Positions 16,361-25,297 are shown, numbered from the stretch's first letter. The stretch is 64,000 nt of DNA from an uncultured Pseudomonadota bacterium (GCA_902826635.1 CADEFQ010000013.1:11492-75491), one strand, 5' to 3'. Numbers and translations: made by a program. The notes: generated from the letters alone by a model not told the origin.

Positions 16361-16728
16361 GGGTCAGGCTGCGCTTCCATGAACACGAGGCTGAAGGGGC
16401 GGTAGAAGGGGGCCTCGAAGTAGCTCCACTCCGTCTCCTCCGCCTCGGGGATCGCCTGCGCGAGCGAGACGGTCGTGCCGTCCGGCTCGATCCATGAGAG
16501 CGAGTGCACGCCCCGGGCGTCCATGAGGGAGCGGATGTCGCCCATCAGGTAGGCGGGGAGGGCGCCCCACTCGACGCGGGCGATCCGCCCCTCCTGCGCG
16601 CGGGAGGCGAAGTAGCCACGCAGCGTCTCGCGCCGCTCCGGCTCCGCCTCGTGCAACTGCACGCTGAGCGGCTGAGCGCCGAGCACTACCCCGTCGAGCG
16701 TGAACCGGAGGTCGCAGGGGTCCGTCAT
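16357..16728 (-). CDS. Small tail protein after tape measure
   Basis: 123 residues; ATG at 16728, two bases after the tape measure stop codon region, and ATGA-type overlap with the next gene. It ends WSYFEAPFYRPFSLVFMEAQ and contains SWIEPDGTTVSLAQ, which echoes VQWVEPDGSMRLANVLRG in the C-terminal domain of the next protein. Position and similarity suggest a distal-tail or tail-tip component. Confidence 0.6.
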   Translation of the reverse strand: MTDPCDLRFTLDGVVLGAQPLSVQLHEAEPERRETLRGYFASRAQEGRIARVEWGALPAYLMGDIRSLMDARGVHSLSWIEPDGTTVSLAQAIPEAEETEWSYFEAPFYRPFSLVFMEAQPDP

Positions 16729-16730
16729 GG

Positions 16731-19700
16731 TCAGCGCGAGCTAAACGCCGAGAGGACCCCGACCTGCACGCCCTGCATGATGTCCCCCACCGTCTGGGGC
16801 GCGCCGGGCGCGATGTTGATGTCCCCGAAGTTCACGGTCGTCCCGTTGCCCTGCTGCTGCGCTCCGCCCGTAGCGTACCCCGGGGGGAGGGCCACGAGCC
16901 CACCGGTCGGGTCGAGGCCGCGCCCGATCCGCCGGGCGATCAGGAAGCCGAGCAGGCCGCCGATCTCGTCGCCCTTCTCCGCCTCCTCCTCCGCGGCGTC
17001 CCGCATCCGGTCGAACATGTCGCGCAGCGACTCGGGGACGAGGATCCCCAGTTGCTTGAACTGGAGGAGGAGGCCGTCGAAGGCCGCGTCGTTCGCCGCC
17101 TGCTGAATCTGCACCTCCTCGCGCGTCTTGCCGCCGAGGCCGAGCGCGTGACGGATCACCGCCTCCGCCTGTTCCTGCAACTGGCGCTCGCGCACCTGCT
17201 GGGCGGCACGCGCGCGCTGGAGCAGGATCGGCTCACCGCCAAATGGCCGCTCGTCCGGCTCCTTCGCGGCACTGCCGCCACCGCTGCTGCCGCTGCCGCC
17301 ACGCCGCGCCGCCGCCGCCTCGTCGCGGAGGCGGTTGATCACGTCGAGGCCGGTGTCTCCCCCGGGGAAGTCCTCGGGGGCACCGAACCCAGCGGCGTCG
17401 AGATTGCCCTGCTCGTCGGGGTCGAACACGGCCTCGAACGCACTCCGCTGCGCATCCGCCTCCCGCGCCACGTCCGCCATGGCGTCCGCGAGCGCGCGCT
17501 GCCCGGCGGCAGCCGCGTCGCTGTCGGCGGCCACCGCCCGGAGTCCGCCCGCCACGGCGTAGAGGTCACCGGGCAGTTCCTGCGAGATCCGCTGGAGGTC
17601 GCGCTGCGCCTGCTCCAAATCGCGTTCCGCCCGCTCCACGTCCTCGGTCGTGGCGGTGCTGGAGCGACGCACGGCATCGAGGTTGGCCTGCGCGCTGTTC
17701 ACGTTGGCGATCGCGTCCGCGTACTGGCGGGAGGACTCGGCGACACGCTGCTGGGCGGTGCGCTCCGCCTCCGTCGAGGCGATCACCTGCAAGCCCGCCT
17801 GATAGGCCTGCTGGGAGGCGTTCGCCACGCCCAGTTGGGCGGCGGCCAGATCGTTCGCGGTGGAGAGCGCGTTCGATTCCACGGCGGTGAGCCGCGCGCG
17901 CGCCTCCGCGAGTCGCTGGAACGCCACGGCTGACGCCTCGATCGCGCGCTGGCGGGACTGGTCCGCCCCACTCCCACCGCGAGGCGCCTCCGCCGTCTCC
18001 GTCTCCAGCGTCCCGGCGCGCGCCCGTGTCTCCGGGGATGGCGCGTTGTCGCGCCGCGCGTTCAGGACGTTGAGCGCGCGCTGCTCCTCCGCGAGCGCCC
18101 GCGTGGACCCAGCGACGGCGATGAGCTTGCGGTCCTCGGCGGATAGCGAGTTGATGAAGTTCAGCCCCGCCTCGGTCACCCGGGTGGTGGACCGCTCCAC
18201 CGTCTGCTGGGCGAGCGAGACGGCCAGTTCGGCGTTCGCGATCTCCGTGCTCGTCGAGCGGGAGTCGCCACGCACCCGGTTCAGTTCCGCCTCGGCGTCT
18301 CGCAGTGCCCGGAGCGCTTCACCCCGTCGCTCGATGCCGAGCGCTGCGGCCACGTCCCCCCGGGCAAGCTGCTGCTGCTGGGAGAGGTTGGGGTCGGTGA
18401 TCTCCGCCCCTCGTCCGTTGAGGAGTTCCAACTGCTGCTGGAGGAAGCGCGCACGGTCGCTCTGGGCGCCCGTCAGCCCCGGTAGCTGCTCCTCCCCACT
18501 GGGCAGGCCACCCGCCAGCGCCGCCGCCGTCTCGTTTACCTCGTCGCGTGTGCGGCGTAGCTCATCCTGAAGCTCCCGGAGCTTCAGGATGACCGGCTCG
18601 AAGTCGCGCTCGAAGCCCCGATTGGCGAGCCGGTCGAAGGCGATCACCACCGCGCCCACCCCGACGGTGATGGCCGTGAGCGCCGCGAGGATGGGGTTGG
18701 AGGCGGCGAAGGCCGCGGCAGCGGCTCCGAGGGCACCGATCGCCCGCCCGGCGGCCCCGGCCTGCGTGGCGAATGCAGGGAATGCCGACGCAGCCGCGGC
18801 GGACGTGTTGACCGAGAAGGCCGTCATCGAGGCGAGTGCGGTAGAGAGCGCGAGCCCGAGGGTGCGGAGTCCCGCCACCGCGGTCGCCACCCCGCCGATC
18901 GCAAACGTGCGGAGCGCCGTCGCGGCGAGCCCGGCCTGCGCTCCCACGGCGACGAGCCCACCTCCACCGGCGGCGCCTCCCGCGCCCCCCGCACCCAGCC
19001 CACCGGCGATCGTGAGCAGAGAGCCCACGAGGAGGCCCGTAGAGGCCACTGCGACGGTTGCCGCGCCTCCCAGCACCAGCAACCCTGCGGCAACGGCCCT
19101 GACGGGCGCAGGGATGGCGGAGAAGGCGTCGACAAGGGCGCGCGCAAGGTCCACGCCCTGCCGGAACGCGGGGAGGAGAAGCGTGCCGGTGTCGATCGCG
19201 AGCCGCCGGATGTCGTTGATGAGGAGTCGCGCCTGCACACTCGCGGTGTCGAGGCGCCGGGAATACTCCGTCGTCAGCGCCGTGTTCTCCGCGTAGGCGT
19301 TCGCGCCGTTGACCAGTGACTGGCGCAGCAGGTCCCCGGCACCCGCCGCGGCGAGCAGGGAGCGGGTGAGGCGGGCGTCGTTGAAGGACAGTTCCTCCAG
19401 CACGGAGAACGTGCCCTCGCCCGCCTCCGTGATCCGCCCCAGCCCCTCGATGAACGTGACGGTGGCGGCTGCCGCGTCCGCCCGGAACGCTTGGGCGAAG
19501 TCGGACGCCGACTGGCCCGCGACGGTCGCGAAGCGCTCCAACTGCTCCCCGCCGAGGTCCACCGCCTTGGCAAGCTCGATGAACGTGCGGGAGATGGCGG
19601 TGCCACCGGCCTCCGCCTCGATGCCCACGGACGCCAGCCCGTTGCCGAAGGCGAGGATCTGGTCGGCGGACAGCCCCACGACCTTGCCCGCGCCCGCGAT

Positions 19701-20375
19701 GCGCAGCGCGAACTCCAGAATCTGCACCTCGGTGGAGGCGCCCTTGTTGCCGAGGTCGACGAGCGCGGCGCCCACCCGCCCCAACTGGTCCTGCGGCAAC
19801 TGGAGGATGTTGGCGAACTGGGCGAGGCCCGTCGCGGCCCCGTCGAGCGTGAGGTTCGTCGTCTCCACCAGTTGTGTGACGGTGCGCACAAACCCCGGGA
19901 TGTTCTGGAAGGCGATCCCCAACTGGCCCGCGGCCTCCGCGACGCCCGAGAGGGCGTCCGCCGAGACGGGTAGCTCCTGCGACATGTCGAGGAGGGTGGT
20001 GCGAAGCTGCGCGAACTCCGCCTCCGTGGCATCGACCGTCTTGCGCACGCCAGCGAACGCGGACTCGAACGAGATGGCGAAGGCGACGGCGGCGGTCCCC
20101 GGCGCGGCCAGCCCGGCGCCGAGGAGGAGGGCCTGCGCGGACACCTCGCGGATCTGGGCGCCGACGGCGGTGAGGGAGGTGCCCATGCGGGCGGTCGCGC
20201 GCGTGACCTCAGCGCCCGCGGTCGTGAGCGCCCCGGCCATCTGGGCGGTGGAAGTCTGGGCGCGGACGGCGCCCGCCACCATGCCCGAGGTCGCAGCGTT
20301 GACCTGCTGGGCGTTCGCGACGTACTGCTCGGCGCCCGCGACGACTGCGCGAACGCCAACTTCCTCGAAGGGCAT
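16731..20375 (-). CDS. Tail tape measure protein
   Basis: 1214 residues, by far the longest tail gene, placed after the tail chaperone pair. Residues about 80-400 match the TP901-type tape measure core (FESAFAGVRKTVDATEAEF, LSGVAEAAGQLGI, GTAISRTFIELAKAV). Hydrophobic Ala/Gly-rich segments follow at about 425-590 and a long coiled coil with heptad-like Ala/Gln/Arg runs fills 600-1000. It would set the tail length and be ejected with the DNA. By the usual scaling (about 0.15 nm per residue) a tail of roughly 180 nm would be expected. Confidence 0.9.
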   Translation of the reverse strand: MPFEEVGVRAVVAGAEQYVANAQQVNAATSGMVAGAVRAQTSTAQMAGALTTAGAEVTRATARMGTSLTAVGAQIREVSAQALLLGAGLAAPGTAAVAFAISFESAFAGVRKTVDATEAEFAQLRTTLLDMSQELPVSADALSGVAEAAGQLGIAFQNIPGFVRTVTQLVETTNLTLDGAATGLAQFANILQLPQDQLGRVGAALVDLGNKGASTEVQILEFALRIAGAGKVVGLSADQILAFGNGLASVGIEAEAGGTAISRTFIELAKAVDLGGEQLERFATVAGQSASDFAQAFRADAAAATVTFIEGLGRITEAGEGTFSVLEELSFNDARLTRSLLAAAGAGDLLRQSLVNGANAYAENTALTTEYSRRLDTASVQARLLINDIRRLAIDTGTLLLPAFRQGVDLARALVDAFSAIPAPVRAVAAGLLVLGGAATVAVASTGLLVGSLLTIAGGLGAGGAGGAAGGGGLVAVGAQAGLAATALRTFAIGGVATAVAGLRTLGLALSTALASMTAFSVNTSAAAASAFPAFATQAGAAGRAIGALGAAAAAFAASNPILAALTAITVGVGAVVIAFDRLANRGFERDFEPVILKLRELQDELRRTRDEVNETAAALAGGLPSGEEQLPGLTGAQSDRARFLQQQLELLNGRGAEITDPNLSQQQQLARGDVAAALGIERRGEALRALRDAEAELNRVRGDSRSTSTEIANAELAVSLAQQTVERSTTRVTEAGLNFINSLSAEDRKLIAVAGSTRALAEEQRALNVLNARRDNAPSPETRARAGTLETETAEAPRGGSGADQSRQRAIEASAVAFQRLAEARARLTAVESNALSTANDLAAAQLGVANASQQAYQAGLQVIASTEAERTAQQRVAESSRQYADAIANVNSAQANLDAVRRSSTATTEDVERAERDLEQAQRDLQRISQELPGDLYAVAGGLRAVAADSDAAAAGQRALADAMADVAREADAQRSAFEAVFDPDEQGNLDAAGFGAPEDFPGGDTGLDVINRLRDEAAAARRGGSGSSGGGSAAKEPDERPFGGEPILLQRARAAQQVRERQLQEQAEAVIRHALGLGGKTREEVQIQQAANDAAFDGLLLQFKQLGILVPESLRDMFDRMRDAAEEEAEKGDEIGGLLGFLIARRIGRGLDPTGGLVALPPGYATGGAQQQGNGTTVNFGDINIAPGAPQTVGDIMQGVQVGVLSAFSSR

Positions 20376-20409
20376 CCGTGCCCCGTCCCAGCCGTCCCTC
20401 GGGGATTAT

Positions 20410-20598
20410 CTACCGACCGCGGGCGTTGCGCTGCTGGGCCGCCTCCATGTAGGCGTTCACGGCGTCCGAGCGGCCCATCTCGACCATCTGGGAGACGCGG
20501 TACTGGGCGATCCCCCGCACCCGCTCGTCACGCTCCAGCGCGCACCACTCGGTCCAGTTGTACCGGCAGTGCAGCGCCGCCTCGCGCTCCTCGTACTC
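20410..20598 (-). CDS. Tail assembly chaperone, frameshift extension
   Basis: 62 residues (EYEEREAALHCRYNW to RNARGR) read in the +1 frame after the CCC TGA at the end of the upstream chaperone gene. This frame has no ribosome site of its own near a plausible start. The composition (charged helices, Trp and Tyr early) fits the downstream part of a G-T type tail assembly chaperone, and the tape measure gene follows at once. The fused protein would be about 287 residues. Confidence 0.7.
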   Translation of the reverse strand, partial: EYEEREAALHCRYNWTEWCALERDERVRGIAQYRVSQMVEMGRSDAVNAYMEAAQQRNARGR

Positions 20599-20602
20599 AG
20601 GG
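20597..20602 (-). other. Probable programmed +1 frameshift site CCC TGA
   Basis: The chaperone gene ends GGT CCC TGA. A +1 slip of the Pro-tRNA from CCC to CCT lets decoding continue GAG TAC GAG into the long open frame that ends at 20410. CCC followed by a stop is the arrangement described for +1 shifting in phage SPP1. A GGGGG run about 60 bases earlier would also permit a -2 slip into the same frame and is the alternative. Confidence 0.65.
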
Positions 20603-21274
20603 ACCAGCCCCGGATAGGGCGGGCGGTAGAGAATCCCCGTCGAGATCCCCCGCGGAGATCTGGATTGAGAGATTGGTAGCCCGTGACGCTCCACGCCGAA
20701 ACGAATCGACGGCGCTCTGCACCTCTCCCTCGGTCACCGCGATCGAGGTGATGCATACCCGCCCGATGATGACCAGTTCCTCCTCGGTGGGGATCGCGTA
20801 GTTGCGGAGCCAGTCGAGGTAGCGGCGTCGCCCCGTGGCGGCGAAGTCCGGCGGCTCCGCCCCGATCGCCTCGAAGGACTCGACGATCGGCCCCTGCCAG
20901 TCATCATCGGGACCAAACAGCCCCTCGGGGACATACACGACGTTGGTACCCATGGAGAGCGCCATGTTGAAGGCGGCATCCGAGCGCCGCTGGGGGAGGT
21001 CCTGCAAGGCCTTGATGTAGTCGGGGTGGTTCGGGTTCTCCTCCTCCACATTCTTGGCCTCGATGAGCACCCGGGGGACCACCGGCTGGGGCACGGATGC
21101 CGCGGCGTCGGCGATCAGCTTGTTCGGGACGGGGCGCAGCGAGAGCACGATCCCGTTCGACAGGGTGATCTCGCGTACCTGCTCCGCGGAGGTGAACTGC
21201 CGGGCGTCGATGCGCCCCGGCGTGGCAGAGGCCGCCTCGGGGGCGGCCTCGTGAGTCTGGTCGTCTGTCGTCAA
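20597..21274 (-). CDS. Tail assembly chaperone (gpG-like)
   Basis: 225 residues from a TTG at 21274 preceded by GAAGGACGG, close to the extended ribosome site used elsewhere. An acidic, Ala-rich N-terminus is followed by a domain with EITLSNGIVLSLRPVPNKL, and helices up to the stop. It lies between the major tail protein and the tape measure gene, the invariant place of the chaperone pair in long-tailed phages, and ends in a shifty CCC TGA. Sequence alone would not identify it; position and overlap do. Confidence 0.75.
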   Translation of the reverse strand: MTTDDQTHEAAPEAASATPGRIDARQFTSAEQVREITLSNGIVLSLRPVPNKLIADAAASVPQPVVPRVLIEAKNVEEENPNHPDYIKALQDLPQRRSDAAFNMALSMGTNVVYVPEGLFGPDDDWQGPIVESFEAIGAEPPDFAATGRRRYLDWLRNYAIPTEEELVIIGRVCITSIAVTEGEVQSAVDSFRRGASRATNLSIQISAGDLDGDSLPPALSGAGP

Positions 21275-21304
21275 GCCCGCCGTCCTTCATCGCGGGGAGC
21301 CGTG

Positions 21305-21350
21305 GGTGATGGGCGGGGCGGAGCCCGGCGGAGCCCCCCCGCCCATCACC
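21305..21350 (-). terminator. Hairpin after major tail protein gene
   Basis: A perfect 14-bp inverted repeat (21305-21318 with 21337-21350) lies 10 bases after the end of the major tail protein gene, before the chaperone gene. It may lower transcription of the downstream tail genes relative to the abundant tail protein. There is no T-tract. Confidence 0.65.
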
Positions 21351-21359
21351 AGCAGCGTA

Positions 21360-22871
21360 CTACGAGAACTTGACCGCGAACCCGTCGGAGGCGTCAGCGG
21401 CGAGGCCGACGCCGAAGCAGATGTTCGGGTCGTCCGGGCAGGGCGCCACCCGGTTGATCGCGTCGTTGGCCGGGATGGTCTGCCCCGCCTCTTCCGGCAG
21501 GACCACCCACGAGTTGCCACCATCGATGGTGCGCAGGATGCGGCCCGCGGCAGCCGCCGTCACGTGGGCCATGTAGCCGACGTTCTTGGAGGCGAAGCGG
21601 ACGTGCCGGACGGTCCCGGCGCCCGAGCCCGGGAAGCTCTTGGCCGTCCACGTCGTACCGGCGTTGCGGGTGTAGTAGAGCGTCCCGTCGTTGAGGCCGA
21701 CGATCCAGTCGTTGACCGAGAGCATCCAGACGGTGCGGATGTTCACACCCGGGGCCGGGCCGGTCACCGCCGCCCACGTGGAGCCGCCGTTGGCGGTGAC
21801 GAGCACCGCGTTCGACTCGCCCACGGCGACGACGTTGTTGCGGTCCAGCGCGTGGATGTCGAGCAGGTTCTGGGCCGTCTGGGAGCCGTCTGCCTGCTCG
21901 GTGACACCGGAGCCCGGGTCGGTGGTGAGGTAGATGCGGCCACCGTCACCGGCGATCCACGTGCGGTCGCGCGCGACGCTGGAGATCGCGTTCGGGGCGC
22001 CGGAGCCGTCGAAGCCGGTCGCCACCTCCGACCACGACTCGGTGCCGTCGAGGATGTCGTTAATGTTCGCGTAGTGGAGGGAGCCGGAGTCGTTCGAGAC
22101 GACCACGAGGTCCGTGCCCACCGCCGCGAGGCGCAGGGGGGACTCGGCAAGGCCGAGCGTAGTGATGACCGACGAACTCCACGTGGAGCCGCCGTCCTCC
22201 GTGAAGAGGACCTTCGGGGGCAGGCCGGGGGAACCGGACGTGTCCCCGACGAGGATGAAGGCGATCTGGCAGCCGTCAGAGACGCGGCCACACTGACCGC
22301 ACGTCACCTGATCGGCGATGATCACGTCGACGGCCTCGTCGGTGAGGTCCGAGGACGCCACCTCCGCGGCACGCAGCTTCTTCACGTCGTAGACGCGCGC
22401 GAAGTTCACGCCCAGCGTCTCGGTCAGGGCGCCGTCGTTGCCCTCGTCGAACGCGCCGTGGTCCGAGCCGGACCACTGCTGGGGCTCCACGTCCTCGAAG
22501 ATACGTACCGTGTCCCAGCCGTCCGAGAAGTTCTGCGGGTCCTGACAGTCCCCGAAGTGGACCTGCACGTCCACGGCGCATTGCTTGTTGAAGATGCGCA
22601 GCAGTTCGGAGACGGTGCCCAGTTCCCGGCGGGACTCGATGTTGACCGAGCCGGGGTCCGGGACGCCGCGGACGGTGCCCACGGTGAGGAATGACCCGTA
22701 CCGGTTGGGGTCGGGGATGCGGATCTGCGTGGTCGAGCCACGAGATACCGTCGGGTTGGTGACTCGGGCGAAGCCCTTGTACTCCGGCGCGTTGGCCGGG
22801 CTCGCGCCGTTCTCAGTCAGCCACAGGCGGGCCTGAGAAGCGGTAAGCGGCTTGACTGCCGACTGGACCAT
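21360..22871 (-). CDS. Probable major tail protein with C-terminal beta-propeller
   Basis: 503 residues; the only usable start is the ATG at 22871 (GGAGG 7 bases upstream; an in-frame stop lies just before). Residues 1-210 are a mixed beta domain with CGQCGRVSDGCQ near the end and stand where the tail tube gene is expected. Residues about 215-500 form a Ycf48/sialidase-like propeller with repeated Asp-box turns: TEDGGSTWSSS, TANGGSTWAAV, TRNAGTTWTAK and TIDGGNSWVVLP. A tube protein with a propeller would cover the tail in exposed domains, perhaps for glycan binding. The tube assignment is from position, size and the following hairpin. Confidence 0.65.
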   Translation of the reverse strand: MVQSAVKPLTASQARLWLTENGASPANAPEYKGFARVTNPTVSRGSTTQIRIPDPNRYGSFLTVGTVRGVPDPGSVNIESRRELGTVSELLRIFNKQCAVDVQVHFGDCQDPQNFSDGWDTVRIFEDVEPQQWSGSDHGAFDEGNDGALTETLGVNFARVYDVKKLRAAEVASSDLTDEAVDVIIADQVTCGQCGRVSDGCQIAFILVGDTSGSPGLPPKVLFTEDGGSTWSSSVITTLGLAESPLRLAAVGTDLVVVSNDSGSLHYANINDILDGTESWSEVATGFDGSGAPNAISSVARDRTWIAGDGGRIYLTTDPGSGVTEQADGSQTAQNLLDIHALDRNNVVAVGESNAVLVTANGGSTWAAVTGPAPGVNIRTVWMLSVNDWIVGLNDGTLYYTRNAGTTWTAKSFPGSGAGTVRHVRFASKNVGYMAHVTAAAAGRILRTIDGGNSWVVLPEEAGQTIPANDAINRVAPCPDDPNICFGVGLAADASDGFAVKFS

Positions 22872-22925
22872 CCTGTGGCCTCCATGCCATCAATGGTCGT
22901 CCTTCCTGCGCGAGTATATAAGCGC

Positions 22926-23441
22926 CTACGCGGTAGTGGCAGCATCACGGAAGATATCGATGACCTCCGTGGCGCCCCTCTTCCACACGGCGCGCAGCGC
23001 CTGCGCCACATCCCCGGGGCGCTGGAGCACGTCGCGGTAGGTCAGCAGGTTGCGATCGTGCAGCGCGTTGTGCAGCGCGACCTCCCACGCGAGCGGCAGC
23101 CCCATCGTTTCGAGCGAGACGGGGCCGACCGGGATCCCCTGCTCCGCCATGGCCTCGTCCCACGCCTCGGGGATGAGGGAGGTCCAGCGGCGACCCTGCA
23201 TGTCGGACCAGACGACGCGTCGCATCCCGGATTGCGCGACGGGGGAGGGGGCGCGCATGGGCTCGATGGGCAGGGGTGGCGGCGGGGGGAAGTGGGCGGC
23301 GGCCTCGTCGGCCTCGTGGAGCAGGCGGTCGAACGTGGCGGCGAAGGCGTCTGCCTGCTCCTCCTCCAACCCCCGCTCGATCATCGCCTCCCGCTCGGCG
23401 GCCCACTTTTCCTCGTGCGCCGCGATCCCGCACTCGATCAT
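22926..23441 (-). CDS. Hypothetical neck/tail-region protein
   Basis: 171 residues; ATG at 23441 after GGAAGGGCGAACG. Helical and charged N-terminus (HEEKWAAEREAMIERGLEEEQ), a Pro-rich stretch (about 48-62), then a mixed domain with WEVALHNALHDRNLLTYRDVL. No family recognised. It sits between a large neck-region protein and the major tail protein, where tail terminator or completion proteins are usual, but I cannot assign it. Confidence 0.65.
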   Translation of the reverse strand: MIECGIAAHEEKWAAEREAMIERGLEEEQADAFAATFDRLLHEADEAAAHFPPPPPLPIEPMRAPSPVAQSGMRRVVWSDMQGRRWTSLIPEAWDEAMAEQGIPVGPVSLETMGLPLAWEVALHNALHDRNLLTYRDVLQRPGDVAQALRAVWKRGATEVIDIFRDAATTA

Positions 23442-23476
23442 CGTTCGCCCTTCCGTGATGGGGAGTGGGGTGCAGA

Positions 23477-24706
23477 TTACGCCGAAACCGCCACGCGCGC
23501 GCTCGCGCGCAGCACCCGCTCCCACGCGTAGATCTCGCCCGCGAGGGTGCCGATCGGGTTGCCCAGCAGGCGCTCATCGAGCCGCCGGTTCGTCTTGGGC
23601 TCACTCACCGCGTAGTCGCGCTGCCAGCGGTTGACGAACCCGGAGGCGCAGTTGCAGACGGGGCGGTCCAGCCGGGCGGCGGCGAGGATCGCCACCGTCA
23701 GCGCCCACTCGTGGCTCATCTCGCCGTTGGGCGCCGCGGGGAGCCCGGAGCGGTAGTAGAGGCGGACGGCATCGGGCTGGCGGCCCAGCGACCGGCAGGT
23801 CGCCACGAAGGCGCTCGTGTCCCCGTCCCACGTGCCCGGGCGGTACTGCACGAACCCCATGCGGGCATCCGAGACGGTGAGTGCGGCGGCCTGCTCGGCG
23901 AGCGCCCCCGGCGCGCCCCCGTTCGGGGGGAGCCAGAGGAGAGCGGCCTGCGTGGCGCCGTCGTTGTAGACGCGGTACACGTCCACGGTCGTGAGGAACG
24001 GGTCGGCGCTCCTGCCGTCCACGGGCCGCATGAAGTTGGCGCCCGTCCCGATCCCCTCCTGCATGTCCGGGTCGATCGCAAGCTCGCGCCGGAACGTGAT
24101 GGTCGCAGTCGTGCCCGTGATCGAGACGGACACGGGGCGGATCCGGTAGCGCTCATCCCCCTCCCGCCCGGGGCAGTAGACGGCGATCTCGTTCGCCGCC
24201 GTGCCCGCGGCGACTGTGACGGTGACGGTGGCCGTGTCCTTGTAGAGCACGGACGGCGGCGTGAAGTAGGCGGTGCTGGGGATCGAGTCCGTGTAGACGA
24301 CGGCAGCGGCGTCGTCGATCAGCGTCTGGGCGCGCCGCCCCCCGGAGATCAGGTGCTTCCACTGCGTCTCGACGGACTGCCAGTAGCCGCGCGCGTTGAA
24401 CGGGGAGTGCCAGACGGTATCGGGCCGCGCGGGCGGAGTGGCGATCGCTACCTCGTCCTCCTCCCACGAGGGGAGCAGGCGCGCGCGCAGGTAGTGCTCG
24501 ATCTCGTCCTCCGCCTGCCGGATCTTCACGGCAAGCTCCTCGCGGGAGACGGCGGAGGCGTTTTGCCAGCCGTACTGGAACCACGAGACATCGCACGTGC
24601 CCTGCTGGATCTCCTCGACCTGCACGCCCATGACGTGCAGGGGGTTGATGCCCAGCAGTCGCGCCCAGTGGGGGATGGAGAGCTTGGTGACGGTTTCGGA
24701 CTTCAT
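23477..24706 (-). CDS. Virion structural protein, probable neck component
   Basis: 409 residues; ATG with GGGAGGCGCCCC upstream. The N-terminus (SIPHWARLLGINPLHVMGVQV) and the helical REELAVKIRQAEDEIEHYLRARL resemble head-tail connector proteins, followed by beta-rich segments (TATVTVTVAAGTAANEIAVYCPG). Two Cys (PVCNCASGF) lie near the end. Upstream of the major tail protein in the structural operon; a connector or tail-completion role is likely but unproven. Confidence 0.6.
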   Translation of the reverse strand: MKSETVTKLSIPHWARLLGINPLHVMGVQVEEIQQGTCDVSWFQYGWQNASAVSREELAVKIRQAEDEIEHYLRARLLPSWEEDEVAIATPPARPDTVWHSPFNARGYWQSVETQWKHLISGGRRAQTLIDDAAAVVYTDSIPSTAYFTPPSVLYKDTATVTVTVAAGTAANEIAVYCPGREGDERYRIRPVSVSITGTTATITFRRELAIDPDMQEGIGTGANFMRPVDGRSADPFLTTVDVYRVYNDGATQAALLWLPPNGGAPGALAEQAAALTVSDARMGFVQYRPGTWDGDTSAFVATCRSLGRQPDAVRLYYRSGLPAAPNGEMSHEWALTVAILAAARLDRPVCNCASGFVNRWQRDYAVSEPKTNRRLDERLLGNPIGTLAGEIYAWERVLRASARVAVSA

Positions 24707-24754
24707 GGGGCGCCTCCCGCGAGTGCTCGCGAGAGCATCGTACCCGCCCGGGCG

Positions 24755-24934
24755 CTAGGACTCAGGCTTCACCTGCGAGGAGGTGATGCGGTCTAGTTCC
24801 TCGCGGGTCATACGCAGGGAACCGCCGGGGAGGCGTACCAGCGTGATACGCCCGGCTCGATGCCAGTTCCTCACCGTGTCAACCGTCACGCCGCATTCCG
24901 CGGCTACCTCCGGGAGTGTCAGTAGAGGGATCAT
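24755..24934 (-). CDS. MerR/excisionase-like helix-turn-helix protein
   Basis: 59 residues; ATG in an ATGA overlap with the gene before. The sequence LTLPEVAAECGVTVDTVRNWHRAGRITLVRLPGGSLRMTREELDRI is a standard short winged helix-turn-helix of the excisionase/AlpA type, nearly without other sequence. Such proteins act as excisionases or small regulators. No integrase is visible, so a regulator role is at least as likely. It sits among structural genes, which is unusual. Confidence 0.8.
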   Translation of the reverse strand: MIPLLTLPEVAAECGVTVDTVRNWHRAGRITLVRLPGGSLRMTREELDRITSSQVKPES

Positions 24935-25230
24935 TCCGGGGGCGTCCCCCAGCCCAGCATCCAGCGATCGACGATCAGCGCGACGGCCCAGATGGCGGGC
25001 AGGTAGGACAGCACGGGGACGAGCAGCCAGACGCCGTAGAGTGCCGTCCCCGTCCAGACGGACGTGCACCAGATGCAGCCGAGCAGCTTGGCGAAGAACC
25101 CGGTCCCGAGGGGCATGCCCGTCCAGTCACGGACGCGTACGAACACGTCCCACGGGCCGTCCTCCTGCACGAGCAGGGAGGCCAGTCGCCACGCGCCGAG
25201 GCCGATCAGGATGATGTCGGAAAGCGTCAC
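24931..25230 (-). CDS. DUF1360 membrane protein
   Basis: 99 residues from the GTG at 25230 (GGGGGAG upstream). It has the DUF1360 pattern: an N-terminal helix ending in WRLASLLVQEDGPWDVFVRVRDW, then GCIWCTSVWTG with the conserved Cys pair, and hydrophobic segments to the end. The family is widespread in phages and Gram-positive genomes; its function is unknown. Confidence 0.8.
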   Translation of the reverse strand: MTLSDIILIGLGAWRLASLLVQEDGPWDVFVRVRDWTGMPLGTGFFAKLLGCIWCTSVWTGTALYGVWLLVPVLSYLPAIWAVALIVDRWMLGWGTPPE

Positions 25231-25244
25231 GATCTCCCCCGGGT

Positions 25245-25290
25245 GCCACCGCCGCCGCCCGCGGTGCTAATGCTGTTCGGCGGCGGTGGC
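25245..25290 (-). terminator. Hairpin after glycosyltransferase gene
   Basis: A perfect 12-bp inverted repeat (25245-25256 with 25279-25290) fills the 67-base gap between the glycosyltransferase gene and the DUF1360 gene. It separates the sugar module from the neck/tail module. There is no T-tract. Confidence 0.6.
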
Positions 25291-25297
25291 GGGGAGA

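Noticed and set aside
20657..20665. GGGGGAT as a -1 slippery site in the tail chaperone overlap
   Set aside because: A -1 slip there enters the wrong frame. Only +1 or -2 reaches the downstream frame, and CCC TGA at the end of the gene explains it better.
22872..22909. Alternative start of the tail protein at the ATG codons next to GGAAGGACGA
   Set aside because: The ATGs at 22885 and 22890 are out of frame with the tail protein and give only short peptides; an in-frame stop precedes 22871, so that ATG must be used.
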